A stretch of 8,789 nt of DNA from CAYJAQ01 sp964368275 (GTDB lineage: Bacteria; Bacillota_I; Bacilli_A; ML615J-28; CAG-313), in assembly GCA_964368275.1 (NCBI GenBank), contig CAYJAQ010000052.1:1-8789 (forward strand), given 5' to 3'. Under the pieces are notes generated by a model. The model was not told the DNA's origin, ran no database searches, and worked only from the letters and a program-made list of their open reading frames with translations. The first letter of the stretch is position 1. Each line of letters begins with the position of its first letter. Position numbers and translations under genes: made by a program. This document shows, piece by piece, positions 6,174 to 8,789 of this stretch.

Positions 6174-7322
6174 ATGAATATAGGCGATTTATTTTACAAT
6201 TTCTTTCACCAGATGGGCTTTATGCAAGACTCCTTTGGATGGGAAAGTATTGCCATGATTGGCGTTTCCTGCTTGCTTATTTTCCTAGCTGTCCGCAAAG
6301 ATTTTGAACCATACTTACTAATTCCAATCGGCATTGGTATGTTACTAGCAAATATTGCTCCTGAAATAATAGCCGCTCCTACTGCTGATACAAGCGGTGG
6401 CTTACTATACTATATTTCTGAAGGTGTTCATTTAGGTATTTTTCCACCACTTATCTTTTTAGGTATTGGTGCAACCACTGATTTTGGACCATTAATTGCT
6501 AGTCCTAAGAGTTTATTACTAGGTGCAGCAGCTCAAATAGGTATTTTTATTACCTTCCTTGGTGCTCTATTACTCGGTTTTAACGGCTTAGAATCAGCAA
6601 GTATTGGTATTATCGGTGGTGCTGATGGACCAACAGCAATTTTTTTAGCAACTAGTTTACTAAAGGATAATCCCGAAATGGTCGGTATAATCGCTGTTGT
6701 TGCCTATAGTTATATGGCCTTAGTACCAATTATTCAGCCACCAATTATTAAATTATTAACAAGTAAAAAAGAACGTACTATTCATATGGAACAAACTCGC
6801 GAAGTTTCAAAACGCGAAAGAGTAATGTTTCCAATTTTAGTAATGATTGTGTCAATTCTTCTAGTGCCATCATCAGCACCATTAATTGGAATGTTGATGC
6901 TTGGTAACCTAATTAAAGAATCAGGAGTTGTACCAAACTTAGTTGATGCTAGTGCCAAGACGATATTGTACGCTGTTACAATTTTCTTAGGTGTTAGTGT
7001 TGGTACAAAAGCTATGGGAACTTCCTTCTTAACATGGGATTCCTTAAAGATTTTATTGTTAGGACTAATTGCCTTCTCAGTTGCAACCGCATCGGGTGTC
7101 TTATTCGCTAAGTTTATGAATTTATTTGTAAAGAAGAAGATTAATCCAATGATTGGAGCAGCTGGCGTTTCCGCTGTACCTATGGCAGCGCGTGTTGTGC
7201 ACAAGATAGGTCAAGAAGAAGATCCAACCAATTATTTACTTATGCATGCTATGGGACCAAACGTAGCAGGTGTTATAGGCAGTGCCGTAGCAGCTGGTTT
7301 ACTATTAGGTATCTTTGGCTAA
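6174..7322 (+). CDS. oadB: Na+-translocating oxaloacetate decarboxylase beta subunit
   Basis: A 382-residue integral membrane protein that decarboxylates carboxybiotin and exports Na+ at its expense. It has several long hydrophobic segments from residue 24 onward and a hydrophilic loop at about 196-217. Recognisable family motifs are FEPYLLIPIGIGMLLAN (44-60), FPPLIFLGIGATTDFGP (90-106), GGADGPTAIFLAT (148-160), AYSYMALVPIIQPP (177-190), NPMIGAAGVSAVPMAARV (324-341) and MGPNVAGVIGSAVAAG (360-375). D151 matches the Na+-pathway Asp known as D203 in the Klebsiella protein. N324, G328, S333 and R340 match its N373, G377, S382 and R389 with identical spacing (family numbering from memory). All functional residues checked are intact. 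The start is six bases after the biotin carrier stop and lacks a clear ribosome binding site, so translational coupling is likely. A strong terminator follows. Confidence 0.95.
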   Translation: MNIGDLFYNFFHQMGFMQDSFGWESIAMIGVSCLLIFLAVRKDFEPYLLIPIGIGMLLANIAPEIIAAPTADTSGGLLYYISEGVHLGIFPPLIFLGIGATTDFGPLIASPKSLLLGAAAQIGIFITFLGALLLGFNGLESASIGIIGGADGPTAIFLATSLLKDNPEMVGIIAVVAYSYMALVPIIQPPIIKLLTSKKERTIHMEQTREVSKRERVMFPILVMIVSILLVPSSAPLIGMLMLGNLIKESGVVPNLVDASAKTILYAVTIFLGVSVGTKAMGTSFLTWDSLKILLLGLIAFSVATASGVLFAKFMNLFVKKKINPMIGAAGVSAVPMAARVVHKIGQEEDPTNYLLMHAMGPNVAGVIGSAVAAGLLLGIFG

Positions 7323-7327
7323 AAAGC

Positions 7328-7365
7328 AAAGGCTCACAAAGTGAAGTTCACTGTGAGCTTTTTTT
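7328..7365 (+). terminator. intrinsic terminator of the pckA-oad operon
   Basis: GCTCACA (7332-7338) pairs with TGTGAGC (7352-7358). After a two-base AA bulge, GTGA (7341-7344) pairs with TCAC (7348-7351) around a 3-base loop. A run of seven T follows, and upstream A residues can pair with it. It begins six bases after the oadB stop. Confidence 0.92.
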
Positions 7366-7389
7366 ATGCAAAGGGTATATAAAAAATAT

Positions 7390-7418
7390 TTGCAATTATT
7401 AGCAAAATCATGTATAAT
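7390..7418 (+). promoter_or_regulatory. birA promoter, very close to the start codon
   Basis: TTGCAA (7390-7395), a 17-base spacer and TATAAT (7413-7418) make a near-consensus housekeeping promoter. Transcription would start around 7425, leaving only about 10 leader bases before the ATG at 7435. The ribosome binding site at 7421-7430 would then be partly outside the transcript. Confidence 0.7.
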
Positions 7419-7434
7419 ATAGGTGGGTGATAAA

Positions 7435-8139
7435 ATGGCAAAAATGGTAGTACTAGAAAAAATAGATTCAACTAATAAATATTTAAAAAATCACTATGCT
7501 GAATATGATGATGGAACGGTTGTTTTAGCAAAAGAACAAACTGCGGGTGCTGGTCGCTCTGATCATATATGGCTAAGTGAACCTTTTCAAAATATTACAT
7601 TAAGTATCTTACTAAAACATAAAGTTGACGCTACATTAACGCAGTTTATAGGGTATCTTTTACTTGTATTATTAAAAGACTATGGGATAAAAGCACTGAT
7701 AAAATGGCCGAATGATTTAATCATTGATGATTGTAAAATCGGCGGTATTTTAGTAGAAAGCGTAATTGATGGTGATGATTACAATATAATTATTGGGATA
7801 GGCCTAAATGTTAATCAAACTGATTTTGGCACTTTGAATGGTAAAGCTACCTCTATTCGGAATATTACGGGCTTAACCTGCGATATTTACGAAGTAGCCG
7901 AAACCTTAATTACCTTGTATGAGCATTTCATTGGAAAATACTTAGAGGGTGATAAAACTTATCTTCGAGTGATTAGTAATCATTCCTATTTACAAGATCA
8001 GGAAATAAGTTTTAATTACCATGGAGCTACAATGACTGGTATAGTTGTTGCATTAGATGATGATGGTTGTTTGGTTGTTCAAACGGAAACAGAGTTGTTG
8101 GCATTAAATAGTGGTGAAGTAAACTTAGTAAGGAAAAAA
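7435..8139 (+). CDS. birA: biotin--[biotin carrier protein] ligase, catalytic form without DNA-binding domain
   Basis: A biotin protein ligase of 235 residues from ATG 7435, with its stop codon at 8140-8142. It activates biotin with ATP and attaches it to the carrier lysine. Motifs: DSTN (11-14); the biotin/adenylate loop EQTAGAGRSDHIW (34-46); KWPND (90-94); KIGGILVE (101-108); GIGLNVN (121-127); and a C-terminal SH3-like segment (about 202-232). The catalytic domain begins at residue 1, so the helix-turn-helix of repressor-type BirA is missing and it should not regulate transcription directly. The loop departs from the consensus GRGRRGRxW: by eye R118 of the E. coli enzyme matches R41, while R116 is Ala here. 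An in-frame GTG at 7423 is rejected as start because it lies inside the AGGTGGGTGA ribosome binding site. The likely local client is the biotin carrier at 5829. Confidence 0.92.
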
Positions 8140-8151
8140 TAGGTGAATAAA

Positions 8152-8789
8152 ATGATTGAAAAATTAACTTCCTATTGTGGCTTGAAGTGTGATGAGTGTT
8201 ATTATCGAGTTGAAAATAATTGTAAATGTTGTATTGCCTCTTCTGGTAATCCTTTTCATGGAAAATGTGAAATTGCTGAATGTGTAAAAAAACGCAATAT
8301 TCGTTTCTGTGGTGAATGTAGTGATTTTCCTTGTGAGATATTGAATCGCTATTCATATGATAAGGATTTTGGCGACTACCCAGCGGGTCAGCGAATCGAA
8401 AACTGCCGATTAATTAAAAAACAATTAGTCGAAGAGGCTCGTAAAGGTTTATCAATGGTTGGAGTATGTGGTCATCATTGCGATTATTGTTGGTTAGGTC
8501 AGTGGTGTGGCGGTTGTCGTAGCAATTATAATTGTTGCTCATTTGCCACAATTTCTGAAGATAAAGTATGCCTCAATGTTAAGTGTGCAAAAGAACGAGA
8601 GTTAACAGGCTGCTATGAGTGTAATGAATTGGCAACTTGTGAAAAAGGATATTATGGTAATAAAAACGAATACATTGCGAAAGCCACTGCCTTGTTTATA
8701 AAAAAACATGGTACAAAGTTTTATGAGAAAACCCTAAAATCTGCTATTGCTAGTGGCATCAATTATCCTAAGGATTTTGATGAAAGTGG
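8152..8789 (+). CDS. cysteine-rich DUF3795-like protein with two tandem domains (partial, runs off the window)
   Basis: An open frame from ATG 8152 runs 212 codons to the window edge without a stop. AGGTGA (8141-8146), overlapping the birA stop, is the ribosome binding site. The protein has 24 cysteines in two sets of 12. Repeat 1 starts YCGLKCDEC (8-16); repeat 2 starts VCGHHCDYC (105-113). Both open with Cx3Cx2C, and both later show Cx4C, eight residues, then Cx2C (C39/C44/C53/C56 and C140/C145/C154/C157), ending with C61 and C163. The pattern and the FCGECSDFPC motif (52-61) resemble DUF3795, a family of unknown function. The cysteines probably bind zinc or iron-sulfur clusters; that is inference. 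No signal peptide is visible, so the cysteines are likely cytosolic and metal-bound rather than disulfides. The spacing suggests cotranscription with birA, but no functional link is evident. Confidence 0.8.
   Translation, partial: MIEKLTSYCGLKCDECYYRVENNCKCCIASSGNPFHGKCEIAECVKKRNIRFCGECSDFPCEILNRYSYDKDFGDYPAGQRIENCRLIKKQLVEEARKGLSMVGVCGHHCDYCWLGQWCGGCRSNYNCCSFATISEDKVCLNVKCAKERELTGCYECNELATCEKGYYGNKNEYIAKATALFIKKHGTKFYEKTLKSAIASGINYPKDFDES

Noticed and set aside
7332..7358. Rex-like palindrome (CACAAAGTGAA...TTCACTGTG)
   Set aside because: The sequence resembles a redox-regulator operator, but the arms are immediately followed by seven T just after oadB, so a terminator explains it fully. 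It does not match the Rex consensus spacing.
7366..7434. BirA operator or biotin-responsive site before birA
   Set aside because: No TTGTTAAC-type half-sites with the usual spacing are visible, and this BirA has no DNA-binding domain.
8027..8356. Open frame on the - strand across the birA end and the start of the cysteine-rich gene
   Set aside because: The translation is low-complexity (rich in His, Asn, Tyr and Ser), and the + strand here carries two recognisable coding regions with a proper ribosome binding site between them.
1..8789. tRNA or rRNA genes, CRISPR arrays, insertion sequences, attachment sites
   Set aside because: Reading through gave no tRNA-like cloverleaf, no regularly spaced repeats, no transposase-like protein and no flanking direct or inverted repeats. 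The window looks like ordinary operon DNA.

Overview
The window is AT-rich bacterial DNA read entirely from the + strand. Its genes are tightly packed, with strong AGGAGG-type ribosome binding sites, TATAAT promoters and hairpin-plus-T-run terminators. This suggests a low-GC Bacillota, probably a fermentative anaerobe near Erysipelotrichales or the Mollicutes-related lineages. That placement is inferred from gene content and base composition only. TGG encodes Trp throughout and genes end in TAA or TAG, so there is no sign of UGA recoding.

Region 1 (1-2285) holds the possible tail of an upstream gene and a three-gene unit. The unit encodes a short DUF362 protein without a ferredoxin insert, a small FMN nitroreductase, and a class I SAM-dependent methyltransferase whose probable TTG start overlaps the nitroreductase. 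A hairpin terminator closes it at 2250-2285.

Region 2 (2286-7365) is a five-gene operon with its own promoter region. It encodes a divergent ATP-type PEP carboxykinase, then a complete Na+-translocating oxaloacetate decarboxylase: carboxyltransferase subunit, OadG-like single-pass membrane subunit, free-standing biotin carrier, and membrane Na+ pump OadB. The biotin domain usually fused to the alpha subunit is a separate gene here. A strong terminator ends the operon.

Region 3 (7366-8789) starts with a good promoter only 16 bases before the start codon of birA, a biotin ligase without an N-terminal DNA-binding domain. A cysteine-rich tandem DUF3795 protein follows and runs off the right edge.

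PEP carboxykinase can convert PEP + CO2 + ADP to oxaloacetate + ATP. The decarboxylase then releases pyruvate + CO2 and exports Na+. BirA would attach the biotin the decarboxylase needs. Together they could form a CO2-neutral bypass of pyruvate kinase that yields ATP plus a Na+ gradient. In reverse, the Na+ gradient could drive pyruvate to PEP for gluconeogenesis. This pathway reading is inferred from the operon structure and is the most interesting idea in the window.
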